Part shown: piece by piece, positions 8,075 through 17,811 of the stretch
Layout of the letters: every line of letters starts with the position of its first letter
How positions within the stretch are numbered: the first letter of the stretch is position 1
Source: Vibrio gazogenes
GTDB lineage: Bacteria; Pseudomonadota; Gammaproteobacteria; Enterobacterales; Vibrionaceae
NCBI RefSeq assembly: GCF_023920225.1
Contig: NZ_CP092587.1
Span: forward strand, 1,798,001-1,862,000
DNA length: 64,000 bases
Reading direction: 5' to 3'
Translations under genes and position numbers: made by a program
Notes under the pieces: model-generated
What the model was told of the DNA's origin: nothing
What the model saw: the letters and a program-made list of their open reading frames with translations, nothing else
The model's database searches: none

Positions 8075-9094
8075 ATGGGCTTATTTGAACGCTATTTATC
8101 AGTATGGGTGGGGATTGCCATTGTGATTGGTATTCTCCTTGGTAGTGTTGTCCCTGATGCTTTCGCTGCCATCGCCGGTCTTGAATATGCGCACGTGAAT
8201 TTGGTGATTGCCGTACTCATCTGGCTGATGATTTATCCAATGATGGTGCAGATTGACTTTTCCTCGTTGAAAGACGTGGGTAAAAAACCCAAAGGTCTCG
8301 CCCTCACACTCGTGATTAACTGGTTAATCAAGCCGTTTACAATGGCTTTCCTTGGCTGGTTATTCTTCAAGGGGCTGTTTGCTGACTGGGTTGATCCACA
8401 AACGGCAACCGAATATATCGCAGGAATGATACTACTCGGCGTTGCACCTTGTACCGCAATGGTGTTTGTCTGGAGTCAACTGACCAAAGGCGATGCGAAC
8501 TACACGCTGGTGCAGGTTTCCATCAACGACATCGTCATGATCTTTGCCTTCGCACCGATTGCAGGGATGCTCTTAGGTGTCACTGATATTACCGTGCCGT
8601 GGGATACACTATTTTTGTCGGTCATCTTGTATGTGCTGATTCCCCTGATTGCAGGGGCAATAACACGGCAAAAGCTGGATAAGGCGGATGACCATTCCCG
8701 ATTGAATCAGTTTTTAGCGACGATGAAACCCTGGTCAGTGATCGGTTTACTGGCAACCGTCGTTTTACTCTTTGGTTTTCAATCGGAAACAATACTGGCA
8801 AAACCGCAAGCGATCGTGCTGATTGCCATTCCTCTGCTGATTCAGACTTACGGAATTTTTGCGATTGCTTATTTTCTCGCCAAGCAATTGAAGTTACCTC
8901 ATAACGTCGCAGCGCCCGCTTGCATGATTGGCACATCGAACTTCTTTGAACTGGCGGTTGCCGTCGCGATTTCGTTGTTTGGTCTGCATTCAGGCGCGGC
9001 ACTGGCCACCGTGGTTGGGGTGTTGGTGGAAGTGCCCGTTATGCTATCGCTGGTATGGTTTACGAACCGTACTCGTCATTGGTTCGGAGCGTAA
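8075..9094 (+). CDS. acr3: Arsenite efflux transporter of the ACR3 family
   Basis: A 339-residue inner-membrane carrier with about 10 helices in the BASS/ACR3 fold. The conserved cysteine lies in [16 protein letters not shown] (Cys126), and [17 protein letters not shown] carries the conserved glutamate of the translocation region. It exports As(III) using the proton motive force and would be the main export route for the product of both arsenate reductases. A GGGGAAAAAG ribosome site precedes the ATG. Confidence 0.95.
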   Translation: MGLFERYLSVWVGIAIVIGILLGSVVPDAFAAIAGLEYAHVNLVIAVLIWLMIYPMMVQIDFSSLKDVGKKPKGLALTLVINWLIKPFTMAFLGWLFFKGLFADWVDPQTATEYIAGMILLGVAPCTAMVFVWSQLTKGDANYTLVQVSINDIVMIFAFAPIAGMLLGVTDITVPWDTLFLSVILYVLIPLIAGAITRQKLDKADDHSRLNQFLATMKPWSVIGLLATVVLLFGFQSETILAKPQAIVLIAIPLLIQTYGIFAIAYFLAKQLKLPHNVAAPACMIGTSNFFELAVAVAISLFGLHSGAALATVVGVLVEVPVMLSLVWFTNRTRHWFGA

Positions 9095-9096
9095 AC

Positions 9097-10089
9097 ATGT
9101 TTGAAGTGTTCACCCAATTCGCCGATTGGCTGACTTATTCTGTGTTCTCACTGTCACCTGAGTCTAAATTGGGTGACGCTGTACATTTTTTTATCGAAGA
9201 TGTCAGTAAAATCTATGTTCTATTGGTTGTGATGATTTATGTCATCGCCTTACTGCGAGCATCTCTCAATGTTGAGCGTGTCAGAGATTATCTTGCAGGC
9301 AAACACAAAGGTGTAGGATACGTATTAGGTTCTGCTTTCGGCGCGATTACACCCTTTTGTTCCTGTTCTAGTATTCCCGTTTTTTTGGGCTTTACGTCAG
9401 CGGGGATTCCCGTTGGTATCACAATGGCCTTTCTGCTCACTTCGCCACTCATCAATGAAGTCGCAGTTTTACTACTGATGAGTCTGCTGGGATGGAAGTT
9501 CACGTTGGTATACGTTGCAATCGGGATGCTTGTCGGCATTTTGGGCGGCGTATTTCTGGATTTCATCAAGGCCGAACGATGGCTACAAGATTTTGCAGCA
9601 AAGGCCCTGAAGAATGCGCACAACAGCACCGTAGCCGCAACATCGGCAACACCACAAAAAATGACGTTTTCAGCAAGACATCAGTTTGCCAAAGATGAGG
9701 CCGTCGAAATTTTTGGCCGGGTGTGGAAATGGGTGATTATTGGTGTCGGTTTGGGGGCCGCCTTACACGGTTTCGTCCCTGACGGCTGGATAGCACAACA
9801 CCTCGGCGACGGCCAATGGTGGTCAGTCCCTGCGGCAGTGCTCCTTGGCATTCCACTCTATTCTAATGCCACCGGCGTTATTCCGGTGATGGAGAGTTTA
9901 ATCGTCAATGGACTACCTATCGGAACCACGTTGGCGTTTTGTATGAGTACCGTTGCGGCCAGTTTCCCCGAATTTATTTTATTGAAACAAGTGATGCAAT
10001 GGCGATTATTAGTCACCGTCTTTTTGATGCTACTCGTGTCCTTTACTTTGGTCGGATGGCTATTTAACGCCTTATCCATTTATATATGA
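9097..10089 (+). CDS. arsP: ArsP/YraQ-family permease (probable organoarsenical efflux)
   Basis: About 330 residues and 8-10 membrane helices. The motif ITPFCSCSSIPVFLGFTSAG with its paired cysteines and TSPLINEVAVLLL is diagnostic of the DUF318/ArsP permease family. The ATG at 9097, 2 nt after the acr3 stop and preceded by GGAG, is preferred over an in-frame ATG at 9055 that overlaps acr3. Characterised ArsP proteins export trivalent methyl- and aromatic arsenicals, which fits its place after arsH. Other family members have unknown substrates, so the exact role is inferred. Confidence 0.9.
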   Translation: MFEVFTQFADWLTYSVFSLSPESKLGDAVHFFIEDVSKIYVLLVVMIYVIALLRASLNVERVRDYLAGKHKGVGYVLGSAFGAITPFCSCSSIPVFLGFTSAGIPVGITMAFLLTSPLINEVAVLLLMSLLGWKFTLVYVAIGMLVGILGGVFLDFIKAERWLQDFAAKALKNAHNSTVAATSATPQKMTFSARHQFAKDEAVEIFGRVWKWVIIGVGLGAALHGFVPDGWIAQHLGDGQWWSVPAAVLLGIPLYSNATGVIPVMESLIVNGLPIGTTLAFCMSTVAASFPEFILLKQVMQWRLLVTVFLMLLVSFTLVGWLFNALSIYI

Positions 10090-10097
10090 GGTGAACG

Positions 10098-10334
10098 ATG
10101 AAAAATATTAAAGTGCTTGGCAGTGGCTGTGCAAAATGCACAAAAACAGCAGAACAGATTGAGAAAATTGCGGCTGAACTCGATGTAGAAGCCAATGTGA
10201 CAAAAGAAACCGACCCACAGACGATAATGCAGTACGGCGTCATGAGCACGCCAGCCGTTGTCATTGATGAACAGCTTGTTCATTCGGGTTCGATCCCTCA
10301 ACCAGCCCAGATAAAAACGTGGCTGAATAGTTAA
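10098..10334 (+). CDS. Small thioredoxin-like redox protein (CxxC)
   Basis: A 78-residue thioredoxin-fold protein of the redox-active disulfide protein 2 type. It has the active site GSGCAKCTK near the N-terminus, the cis-proline motif STPAVVID and the C-terminal helix PAQIKTWL. It starts 8 nt after the ArsP-like gene. Such small proteins often accompany DUF318 permeases; a role in reducing the arsenate reductases or delivering thiol-bound arsenic is an inference from position. Confidence 0.88.
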   Translation: MKNIKVLGSGCAKCTKTAEQIEKIAAELDVEANVTKETDPQTIMQYGVMSTPAVVIDEQLVHSGSIPQPAQIKTWLNS

Positions 10335-10450
10335 GCAACTTAAATTTGAAGCCCTAGCTCATGTGAATATTGTATTTCGATCAGCACGGTCGTGATTGCC
10401 GAGTCGCTTTTGTGATGCCGGATATTCAATGAGAAGAATAAGGTAAAGTT

Positions 10451-10879
10451 ATGATTGTGATACATCACAACCCTGAATGTGGTACATCAAGCAATGTTTT
10501 GCAGATCATTCAAGATGCGGGATATGCACCGGTCATCGTGGAATATTTACAAGATGGCTGGACGCGAAATCAGCTCATGGGGCTTTTTGCAGCAGCGAAC
10601 ATCACGCCTCGTGAAGCGCTGAGAACGACAAAATCTCCTGCCAAAGAACTGGGGTTACTCGATGAAAATGTGACAGATGAAACCCTCATCACTGCCATGC
10701 TTGAACATCCGGTACTCGTCAACCGACCCATTGTTTGCTCTCCGAAAGGAGTCAAATTATGTCGGCCAAGTGAGGCGGTACTGGATCTACTCGACAAGTG
10801 GCCGGCTGGCCCCTACTTCAAGGAAGATGGGGAGCAAATCTTGGATGAGCAGGGGTATTTGATATCCGCGCAGGAATAA
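10451..10879 (+). CDS. arsC: Arsenate reductase, glutaredoxin-dependent (ArsC family)
   Basis: A 142-residue ArsC of the Grx-coupled type (E. coli plasmid R773 class), unrelated in fold to the LMW-PTP enzyme at 6870. The catalytic Cys10 lies in HHNPECGTSSN; arginines in REALRTTKSPAKELG, LVNRPIVCSPKG and KLCRPSEAV match the arsenate-binding residues. It follows the CxxC gene by 116 nt, so it may be read from the same transcript or from a weak promoter in the gap. Two mechanistically different arsenate reductases in one operon is uncommon. Confidence 0.93.
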   Translation: MIVIHHNPECGTSSNVLQIIQDAGYAPVIVEYLQDGWTRNQLMGLFAAANITPREALRTTKSPAKELGLLDENVTDETLITAMLEHPVLVNRPIVCSPKGVKLCRPSEAVLDLLDKWPAGPYFKEDGEQILDEQGYLISAQE

Positions 10880-10964
10880 GACGAAGAAAAACTCGGAATG
10901 CAACGGATGCCGTCACTATCTTTGGCTCACATCCTTTGCCCATTCTATTCATCGCGCCATATTG

Positions 10965-10992
10965 AGCCAGCGCTTTCACGCTGGCTTTCGTT
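10965..10992. terminator. Terminator between ars operon and galK (convergent)
   Basis: An 8-bp perfect stem, AGCCAGCG/CGCTGGCT with a 6-nt loop, is followed by TTCGTT on the plus strand. It lies 86 nt after the last ars gene and just before the convergent galK end. Confidence 0.65.
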
Positions 10993-11021
10993 CAAGTTTA
11001 TCAAGATATTCACACCCAACG

Positions 11022-12185
11022 TCACAGCTCACTGGTAACAAGACCGGCGCCCGCTTCTGCTTTGCAGACGTAAATCGATTCTTTGAGGCCGGTTGCTTGT
11101 TCATATTTCGCTTCAACAGCCGCTTTGACGCTATCAACCAAGGTCGATGGGATCAACGCAACGACACAGCCACCAAAGCCGCCACCGGTCATCCGCACAC
11201 CACCTTGTTCGCCAATCACTTCTTTGACGATTTCAACTAAGGTATCGATTTCTTTTACGGTGATCTCGAAATCATCACGCATCGATGCATGTGACTCCGC
11301 CATTAACTGACCCATGCGGTGCATGTCATGGGCGCGCAGCGCTTTTGCAGCTTCAAGCGTGCGCTCATTTTCAGTGATGACATGACGGGCGCGCTTAGCG
11401 ACGACTTCATCAAGTTCTGCACGTCTTTGATACAACTGCTCGATATTCACATCACGCAAGGCTTTGACCCCAAAAAAACGTGCAGCTGTTTCACATTGCT
11501 GACGACGCGTGTTGTATTCACTGTCCACTAATCCGCGTTTTTTATTGGAGTTAATGATGAGTACGGCCATGTCTTCCGGCATCGATACGGCTTCGGTTGC
11601 CAGACTCCGGCAGTCCAATAGCATGGCGTGGTTTTTACGACCTTGCGCAGAAATCATTTGATCCATGATGCCGCAGTTACAGCCGACAAATTCGTTCTCC
11701 GCTTGCTGACCATTTAATGCAATTTCAGCCTGACTGATGTCGAGATCGAAAAGCGCTTTAAACGTCTGTCCGATCACCACTTCAAGCGCTGCTGACGAAC
11801 TTAATCCCGCCCCTTGGGGAACATTGCCGCTGACAGCAATATCAACGCCACGAACCTGATAACCGCGAGCCAGCAAGCACTTTACAACGCCGCGAATATA
11901 GTTCGCCCACATTTTATCCGGCTGAAACGTGATTGCCTGAGTGAGATCGAATTCATCCACAGCATTGCCATAATCAACCGATACAACCCGCACCAGATTG
12001 TCATTCCGCTTTGCCGCGGCGACCACAGTTTGATAGTTAATCGCGCATGGCAGGACAAAACCGTCATTGTAGTCAGTGTGTTCACCAATCAAGTTCACCC
12101 GGCCGGGGGCTTGAATTATATGGCTTGGCGCATAGCCCAACACTTGTGCAAAATTCTTTTTCACATCTTGGATACAATCAGACAT
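11022..12185 (-). CDS. galK: Galactokinase
   Basis: A 387-residue GHMP kinase. The galactokinase signature [19 protein letters not shown] is near residue 30, the GHMP ATP loop [12 protein letters not shown] near 130, and motif 3 [15 protein letters not shown] near 340. It phosphorylates alpha-D-galactose at C1 in the cytoplasm. It is the last gene of the minus-strand galactan/Leloir cluster, 104 nt after galT with a stable stem-loop between them. Galactose released by the GH42 enzyme is its natural supply. The aldose epimerase galM, often the fourth Leloir gene, is not in the window. Confidence 0.97.
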   Translation of the reverse strand: MSDCIQDVKKNFAQVLGYAPSHIIQAPGRVNLIGEHTDYNDGFVLPCAINYQTVVAAAKRNDNLVRVVSVDYGNAVDEFDLTQAITFQPDKMWANYIRGVVKCLLARGYQVRGVDIAVSGNVPQGAGLSSSAALEVVIGQTFKALFDLDISQAEIALNGQQAENEFVGCNCGIMDQMISAQGRKNHAMLLDCRSLATEAVSMPEDMAVLIINSNKKRGLVDSEYNTRRQQCETAARFFGVKALRDVNIEQLYQRRAELDEVVAKRARHVITENERTLEAAKALRAHDMHRMGQLMAESHASMRDDFEITVKEIDTLVEIVKEVIGEQGGVRMTGGGFGGCVVALIPSTLVDSVKAAVEAKYEQATGLKESIYVCKAEAGAGLVTSEL

Positions 12186-12218
12186 AAGGTCGCTCTCTTA
12201 AACATAAAAATTGGAATG

Positions 12219-12259
12219 GGATAGCACGCCTGACTTTTGTCTGTTCAGTCGCACTATCC
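12219..12259 (-). other. galT-galK intercistronic stem-loop
   Basis: A long imperfect hairpin (GGATAG..CTGA arm against TCAG..CTATCC arm, about 15 bp with wobble pairs, loop near ACAGACAAAA) fills the gap between galT and galK. It lacks a T-run, so it may stabilise or differentially tune the galK part of the message. Confidence 0.5.
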
Positions 12260-12289
12260 TGTAAGGGGTTATCAGCCGCATTCGCGGAC

Positions 12290-13354
12290 TTACTGCGCTT
12301 TGTAGTGCACATCGCTCAGGTCACGCAGACGCTGCGCCGCTTGTTCGGCGGTGAGATCTCGTTGTGCCTCTGCCAACATTTCGTAACCCACCATGAATTT
12401 ACGCACCGACGCACTGCGGAGTAGTGGCGGGTAAAACACCGCGTGTAATTGCCAGTGTTCAATGCTTTCCCCTTCTGCATCCGCTTCGGTAAAGAACGGC
12501 GCATAGTGCCACCCCATGCTGTATGGAAAAGCGCATTGAAATAGGTTGTCGTAACGGCTGGTCAGTTTTTTGATTGCGACGGCGAGATCGTCACGTTGCT
12601 CATCACTCAGTTCACTCATGCGACGAATATGGGTTTTAGGCAGCAGCATGGTTTCAAATGGCCACGCCGCCCAATAAGGCACCAGCGCGAGCCAGTGTTC
12701 AGTTTCAACGACAGTGCGCGAGCCGTCTTGCAGTTCAGCTTGAACATAATCCACCAACAAGTTGCTGCCATGCGTTTGGTAATACGCTCTTTGGTGATGA
12801 TCTTTACGCGCGATTTCGTTCGGTAAGAAGCTATTCGCCCAAATTTGACCATGCGGATGCGGTTGAGAGCAGCCCATGCTTTCGCCCTTATTCTCAAACG
12901 CCTGAACCCAGATGTAATCTTTGCCGAGCGCTTCGATTTGCTCGTTCCACGTATCAATCACACTGCGGATGCTGTCTACGGGAAGCTCCGGCAAGGTTTT
13001 GCTGTGATCAGGAGAGAAACAGATCACGCGGCTCAAACCGCGAACCCCTTGGGTTTTGAACAGTGGACTGTCTGACTCTGGCGCGTCCGGTGAATCTACC
13101 ATCAGCGCAGCGAAATCATTATCGAACACGTATGTTCCTTGATAGTCCGGGTTCACATCGCCAGAAATACGCGTGTTTGTCGGGCAAAGGAAACACGTCT
13201 CATCGTAGCTTGGTAATTGATCCATTGCTGGTTGTTCATCTGCGCCACTCCAAGGCCGTTTGGCACGGTGGGGGGACACTAAAACCCATTGACCTGTCAG
13301 TGGGTTGTAACGGCGGTGTGGGTGATCCACAGGATTAAATTCAACGTTCGACAT
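12290..13354 (-). CDS. galT: Galactose-1-phosphate uridylyltransferase
   Basis: A HIT-superfamily transferase of 354 residues from the preferred start. The catalytic His-Pro-His lies in [17 protein letters not shown], the zinc-site cysteines in ETCFLCPTN, and [21 protein letters not shown] is the N-terminal family signature. It exchanges UMP between UDP-glucose and galactose-1-phosphate. I chose the ATG at 13354 ([13 protein letters not shown]) because homologues start there; an in-frame ATG 12 codons earlier lies close to the tandem repeat. It is the second of three Leloir genes. Confidence 0.96.
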   Translation of the reverse strand: MSNVEFNPVDHPHRRYNPLTGQWVLVSPHRAKRPWSGADEQPAMDQLPSYDETCFLCPTNTRISGDVNPDYQGTYVFDNDFAALMVDSPDAPESDSPLFKTQGVRGLSRVICFSPDHSKTLPELPVDSIRSVIDTWNEQIEALGKDYIWVQAFENKGESMGCSQPHPHGQIWANSFLPNEIARKDHHQRAYYQTHGSNLLVDYVQAELQDGSRTVVETEHWLALVPYWAAWPFETMLLPKTHIRRMSELSDEQRDDLAVAIKKLTSRYDNLFQCAFPYSMGWHYAPFFTEADAEGESIEHWQLHAVFYPPLLRSASVRKFMVGYEMLAEAQRDLTAEQAAQRLRDLSDVHYKAQ

Positions 13355-13388
13355 CTTATACTCAACTCTTAACATTTCTTCTCTCTGC

Positions 13389-13437
13389 ATCCCTATAAAA
13401 ACTGTATCCCTATAAAAACTGTGTCTCTATAAAAAAT
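13389..13437. repeat. Tandem 17-bp repeat between galE and galT
   Basis: The unit ATCCCTATAAAAACTGT occurs twice head-to-tail (13389-13405, 13406-13422), followed by a diverged third copy to about 13437. It lies in the untranslated gap just upstream of galT. Confidence 0.85.
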
Positions 13438-13493
13438 AGAGGGATGCAGCCAAAACAACTTAGAAAGTGCGGGTTACAACGCTGCAACTGCAA

Positions 13494-14513
13494 TTACTCT
13501 GGGGAATAACCTTGTGGGTTCTTAGACTGCCAATGCCAAGTATCGGCCGTCATCTCTGCCACGCTACGTGTTGCTTTCCAACCCAGTTCACGTTCTGCTT
13601 TTTCTGTACTGGCCCAACATTCAGCAATATCCCCCGGACGACGAGGACACAACTCGTAACGCACCGGCTGACCGCACGCCACACTGAAGGCTTCCACCAT
13701 TTCAAGCACGCTCGAACCTTGACCCGTCCCGAGGTTATAGATGTGTAACCCTGACTGTTCACCAACCGTTTTGAGCGCGGCAATATGGCCTTCGGCTAAA
13801 TCCATGACGTGAATGTAGTCGCGCACGCCGGTGCCGTCTGGTGTCGGGTAATCGTGACCGAATACCGACAGATACTCTCGACGCCCTATCGCGACTTGAG
13901 CAATAAATGGCATCAAGTTATTGGGGATGCCTTGCGGATCTTCCCCCATTGTGCCAGAGGGGTGAGCACCGACCGGATTAAAGTAACGGAGCAACGTAAT
14001 ACTCCAGTCCCCTTCGGCAAAAAATAAGTCACTCAACCCCTGCTCCACCATGTATTTACTCCGCCCGTAAGGATTGGTGGTCGCACCGGTCGGCGATGCT
14101 TCAGTAATCGGCACCGTGTCAGGATCACCGTATACGGTGGCAGAAGAACTAAAGACCAGACTTTTCACACCGGCTTTACGCATACAACGCGCCAGAACAA
14201 ATGAGCCGTTGACGTTGTTGTCATAATATTCCAGCGGTTTTGCAACGGACTCCCCCACCGCCTTGAGGCCGGCAAAGTGAATGACCGCCTGAATATTGTG
14301 GCTCGCAAATACTGAATCCAAGAAGGCTTCATCCCGGACGTCGCCTTGATAAAACAAAGGTTGTTGGCCCGTGAGAGCTTCAATTCTGCTTAAGACTTCT
14401 ACTTTGGCGTTAGACAAATTATCGATAATGATTGGCTCGATACCCGATTCAATGAGCCGGACACACGTGTGACTACCGATATATCCCATTCCGCCTGTCA
14501 CCAGAACTTTCAT
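13494..14513 (-). CDS. galE: UDP-glucose 4-epimerase
   Basis: An extended SDR of 339 residues. The NAD loop GGMGYIGSHTCV opens the protein; SSSATVYG carries the catalytic Ser and NPYGRSKYMVEQ the Tyr-x-x-x-Lys. It interconverts UDP-galactose and UDP-glucose and regenerates the GalT substrate. Start at 14513 (MKVLVTGG) is fixed by GAAAGGAG at ideal spacing; an upstream in-frame ATG (14534) would place that ribosome site inside the gene. It is the first Leloir gene in the row galE-galT-galK. Confidence 0.97.
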   Translation of the reverse strand: MKVLVTGGMGYIGSHTCVRLIESGIEPIIIDNLSNAKVEVLSRIEALTGQQPLFYQGDVRDEAFLDSVFASHNIQAVIHFAGLKAVGESVAKPLEYYDNNVNGSFVLARCMRKAGVKSLVFSSSATVYGDPDTVPITEASPTGATTNPYGRSKYMVEQGLSDLFFAEGDWSITLLRYFNPVGAHPSGTMGEDPQGIPNNLMPFIAQVAIGRREYLSVFGHDYPTPDGTGVRDYIHVMDLAEGHIAALKTVGEQSGLHIYNLGTGQGSSVLEMVEAFSVACGQPVRYELCPRRPGDIAECWASTEKAERELGWKATRSVAEMTADTWHWQSKNPQGYSPE

Positions 14514-14556
14514 TGTTGATTCTCCTTTCCTCATTTCGGATGATTCCGTTGGGTCG

Positions 14557-16290
14557 TTAAACTTTGAAAATCGCTACGTCTTTCGTTAATGCAGAGGAAA
14601 CCCGGCTAATATCACCATGAACACTCGCGATAGCATTGGCACTTCGAGTAATTTCATCGCTCAGCGAGTTGGACACTTCAACTTCTGAGTTCAGTTTCTT
14701 CATCATTGCGCACTGGGTATCTGACGCCTGAGAAATACCTGAGTTAATGGTATTGATTTCACCGACAGCCTGCTCAGCCAGTTGAATTTGTTCAATCACG
14801 GCTAAGGTGCTGTTACGGCTTAGCTCGCTACTTTTAAGAACCTGAGACATTTGTCCGACAATTTGATCTGACGAATTGGAAAACTGAATCAAAAACTGAT
14901 CAATTTCTATGGTGCTGCTTCGTGTTTTCGACGCTAGTGCCCTTACTTCTTCTGCGACAACCGCAAACCCCTTGCCTGATTCACCGGCGCGTGCAGCCTC
15001 AATCGATGCATTTAACGCTAACAAATCCGTTTGATCGGCAATTTTCTGAATGGAACTCAAAATGCGACTGATCCCCTGCGAGACAGTCTCCATCACACCA
15101 ATTGATGATGAGATTTGTGCTGTATTTTCGCCTAAGGTGATCACCGTGTTTTCAGCAATAACACCTTTTTCGACCGCTTCACCAACCTGATGACGCACTT
15201 GCTCTGCTAACGTCATTGCCAGATGTGTTTGTTGTTGGATATCCAGTGATGATTGTTGAATGTCATTGATAGCCCCCGACAGACTTTCACTTTGCTGGTT
15301 ATAACTGGCGACCGTCGAAACATTGCGTCCAATTTGCACATCAAGCGCTTCTCTGGCTTCATTCAACGCTTGGTTCGAACCAGAGATGTTTTTAAATAAA
15401 GCCTGTAAATTATCGATAAAACCATTGACCGACTGAGAGATATCACCAATTTCATCTTGGCGATTCAGATTAATTCTTTGGGTTAAGTCAGCATCATGGC
15501 CGGATAGACTTTCCATGAGCTGCTTTAATTTTGATAACGGATTTAATTGCGTGTTCAGGATCATTAAACTGATCACCAGCATAATCAATGCACAAAGTGC
15601 CATATCCTTGGTAATATCCTGATTGATTTTATCGATGATTGTATTGATATAGCCATAATCAATATATGAACGTAAATGCCAGTTTGAACCGGCAACTGTG
15701 ATCGTATCCGTTTGCTTTAACGCTAAATTGGATTTACTGGTTGAATAAATAGAATTATTCTGATCATCCAGCAATTCAAAATAAACACCCGGCACACTAT
15801 ACCTATCAATTAACTCACCAATTAAGCCCAGATTGATAGTAAAGAAGTCCACAACCCCATTTTTCTTTTTCGAAATAATGATCTTTGCCTGACCATTTTT
15901 TGCAAAAATTTGCGTTATTTTAATCCCGTCGGGGTGGTCATGGGCTAAGTTGATATAATATTGGGATTGCGCTTTATCTAAGCTGCCTTTGTCGCTTAAC
16001 GCAGTTTTGTTAATCAGCTTGACAACTTGTTCATAACCGAGTTTTTGCTTGGTATCACGAATACCGATGATGCCGAAATCAAGGCTCTCTATCACCGAGA
16101 TATCGCGTTCAATCGATTTTCTGATTTCACTACTAATTAAATTTACATTACTAGCCATACGACTGTCGTAAGTTTTATTAATATAGTCACCAATCACATA
16201 TTTAACGCTAAAATATGCACTCATAATGGTGATAATTAATGACATCCCAAACAAGGTAATAATCTTATTTTTTAACGACAGCGGTTTCAT
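14557..16290 (-). CDS. Methyl-accepting chemotaxis protein
   Basis: A 577-residue chemoreceptor. TM1 covers about 10-32 and a periplasmic sensor about 33-230 (probably Cache-like, with [11 protein letters not shown] near its end). TM2 covers about 232-250, followed by HAMP ([14 protein letters not shown]). The cytoplasmic signalling domain has the hairpin tip [35 protein letters not shown]. No C-terminal NWETF-type pentapeptide is present. It lies between the LamB-type porin and galE on the same strand, 43 nt before galE, so its ligand is probably galactose, a galacto-oligosaccharide, or the loaded binding protein (inference). Embedding a receptor in the catabolic operon would tie taxis to galactan degradation. 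Confidence 0.93.
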   Translation of the reverse strand: MKPLSLKNKIITLFGMSLIITIMSAYFSVKYVIGDYINKTYDSRMASNVNLISSEIRKSIERDISVIESLDFGIIGIRDTKQKLGYEQVVKLINKTALSDKGSLDKAQSQYYINLAHDHPDGIKITQIFAKNGQAKIIISKKKNGVVDFFTINLGLIGELIDRYSVPGVYFELLDDQNNSIYSTSKSNLALKQTDTITVAGSNWHLRSYIDYGYINTIIDKINQDITKDMALCALIMLVISLMILNTQLNPLSKLKQLMESLSGHDADLTQRINLNRQDEIGDISQSVNGFIDNLQALFKNISGSNQALNEAREALDVQIGRNVSTVASYNQQSESLSGAINDIQQSSLDIQQQTHLAMTLAEQVRHQVGEAVEKGVIAENTVITLGENTAQISSSIGVMETVSQGISRILSSIQKIADQTDLLALNASIEAARAGESGKGFAVVAEEVRALASKTRSSTIEIDQFLIQFSNSSDQIVGQMSQVLKSSELSRNSTLAVIEQIQLAEQAVGEINTINSGISQASDTQCAMMKKLNSEVEVSNSLSDEITRSANAIASVHGDISRVSSALTKDVAIFKV

Positions 16291-16375
16291 ATATCCGTCC
16301 AGATAAAAAGGCTCTTGAAATTTGTGCGGCTAAATATCACTCACCTCAAGAGCAAATGGCAGAGGCTCTCCAAAT

Positions 16376-16400
16376 AGGCCAGCATACTTACCGCTGGCCT
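16376..16400. other. Stem-loop after the LamB-type porin gene
   Basis: AGGCCAGC/GCTGGCCT (8 bp, 9-nt loop) lies 32 nt after the porin stop. There is no clear T-run, so it may be a partial terminator or a 3' stabiliser of the highly expressed porin message. Confidence 0.5.
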
Positions 16401-16431
16401 CACGATAGGATTAATTCACAATGCTAATCAA

Positions 16432-17670
16432 TTACCACCAAGCCTCGATTTGTACACCGTAGTTGAAGGTGTTGTTACTGTTGTTGTTGTCAAAATGTTT
16501 TCCTTCATTATCTTTCAAATAAGTCACATAGAAGCGAATTTCGGGACGAGCGAAGAAAGATTCACCGGCAGAGATGGCATGGGCAAGCGTGAATTTTGTA
16601 CCGCTAGAGTTCTCTTCAGAACCTAAGTGATTCGTTTTGTCTTGGTCAAAGTAACCGACTTCTAACATGGTTTTGTTGTATGGCGACCAGATATAGGTCG
16701 GACGCGCAACAAATGAGAACAACGTTTCCTTACCAAGCCCGTCATCATGATCTTTCACGTGACCGTAAGTAAGGACATGATCGATCACGACATTTTTGCT
16801 TAAGTTCACATCACCGGTACTGATGAAACGAAAGCCTTTTGCTTGACTCGTATCACCATGCCAGAAGTCATACCATCCGCCGCCTTGTGAGATAGCATTT
16901 TGTGCCAGTCCTTTGTCCATGTATTGCAAGACAAACTTGTTATAGCCCAATGAAAAATTCTGACTCAGTTCAGCAGTTAACATCAAACCGTTGTCGAAAT
17001 TTTTCGCCGACTCTTTTTGTTCATCGGTTGGATTCACAATCGCGTAGTCAACACCGAACTCAGTCCACGCGCCTTCCCACGGGCTAAACCCTGCGTAGCG
17101 TAAATCTAAGTAGTAGGTATTCAGATCGCCCATATCCAAGTCCTTATCGGAACGGATGACCGCGGCTGACACTGCACCGGTATCTAACTTGATATTTTCA
17201 ATACCGGCACCATAACCGGAAACATTCCAGTATTTGGTATCGATAATATGGATATCATGACGTTGATAAAAACGTTTCCCCGCCCAGATAACAGCATCCG
17301 GTAGCGATGGAATATAGCCCTTTGCCTGAATGTTTAACTGTTTAATTCCAAAATTGGCATTGTCATCGTTGCTATTTTCAGATTCAAGGTGTCCGTCTGA
17401 TGACATCTCAACCATACTTTGAAAATACATTGACCTGCCGTCTTGATTAAATAATTCTTGCCCTAAACCAATTTCGGAATAGGTATCAAACTCATTCCCT
17501 AACCGGCCTAATGTCGATTTGTTAAACTCATCGCCACCTTTCGTACCACCTCCATCAGAATTCGCGCCGATACCAGCCCGAACATAACCACTAAAATCAA
17601 CTGCGAAAGCTTGAGTGGCAGATAAAGCGCTTAAAATAGCGACTGTCAATATTGCTTTTTTCATTTGCAT
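16432..17670 (-). CDS. LamB/maltoporin-family outer-membrane porin
   Basis: A 412-residue precursor. MQMKKAILTVAILSALSATQAFA is a Sec signal peptide with cleavage after AFA; the mature protein starts VDFSGYVRAGIGANSDGG, the LamB N-terminal signature. It ends in a terminal Trp (QIEAWW), typical for beta-barrel assembly. Family barrels have 18 strands and pass linear oligosaccharides; here the neighbours (GH53, GH42, ABC importer) argue for galacto-oligosaccharides rather than maltodextrins. Two starts three codons apart (MQMKK or MKKAI) are possible. Confidence 0.93.
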   Translation of the reverse strand: MQMKKAILTVAILSALSATQAFAVDFSGYVRAGIGANSDGGGTKGGDEFNKSTLGRLGNEFDTYSEIGLGQELFNQDGRSMYFQSMVEMSSDGHLESENSNDDNANFGIKQLNIQAKGYIPSLPDAVIWAGKRFYQRHDIHIIDTKYWNVSGYGAGIENIKLDTGAVSAAVIRSDKDLDMGDLNTYYLDLRYAGFSPWEGAWTEFGVDYAIVNPTDEQKESAKNFDNGLMLTAELSQNFSLGYNKFVLQYMDKGLAQNAISQGGGWYDFWHGDTSQAKGFRFISTGDVNLSKNVVIDHVLTYGHVKDHDDGLGKETLFSFVARPTYIWSPYNKTMLEVGYFDQDKTNHLGSEENSSGTKFTLAHAISAGESFFARPEIRFYVTYLKDNEGKHFDNNNSNNTFNYGVQIEAWW

Positions 17671-17785
17671 TTCCTTTTGTTTTATTTTTGAGTTATTGGA
17701 TGGGTAAATATCGCCATGCCATTAATTCAGGCAATACTTACCCGTGAGATGAATCTCATCTCATTTTTAAATCGGGTGATTGATA

Positions 17786-17807
17786 TCCGCCTAAATCATT
17801 AGGCGGA
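17786..17807 (-). other. Stem-loop after the GH42 gene
   Basis: A perfect 8-bp inverted repeat (TCCGCCTA/TAGGCGGA, 6-nt loop) stands 4 nt after the beta-galactosidase stop codon, at the operon border with the porin gene. No T-run follows on the minus strand. Confidence 0.55.
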
Positions 17808-17811
17808 ATCA

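Noticed and set aside
9055..9096. Longer N-terminus for the ArsP-like permease
   Set aside because: It overlaps acr3, while the ATG at 9097 has GGAG upstream and matches the expected family start.
13389..13437. CRISPR-like array
   Set aside because: Units are contiguous without spacers and only about three copies exist.
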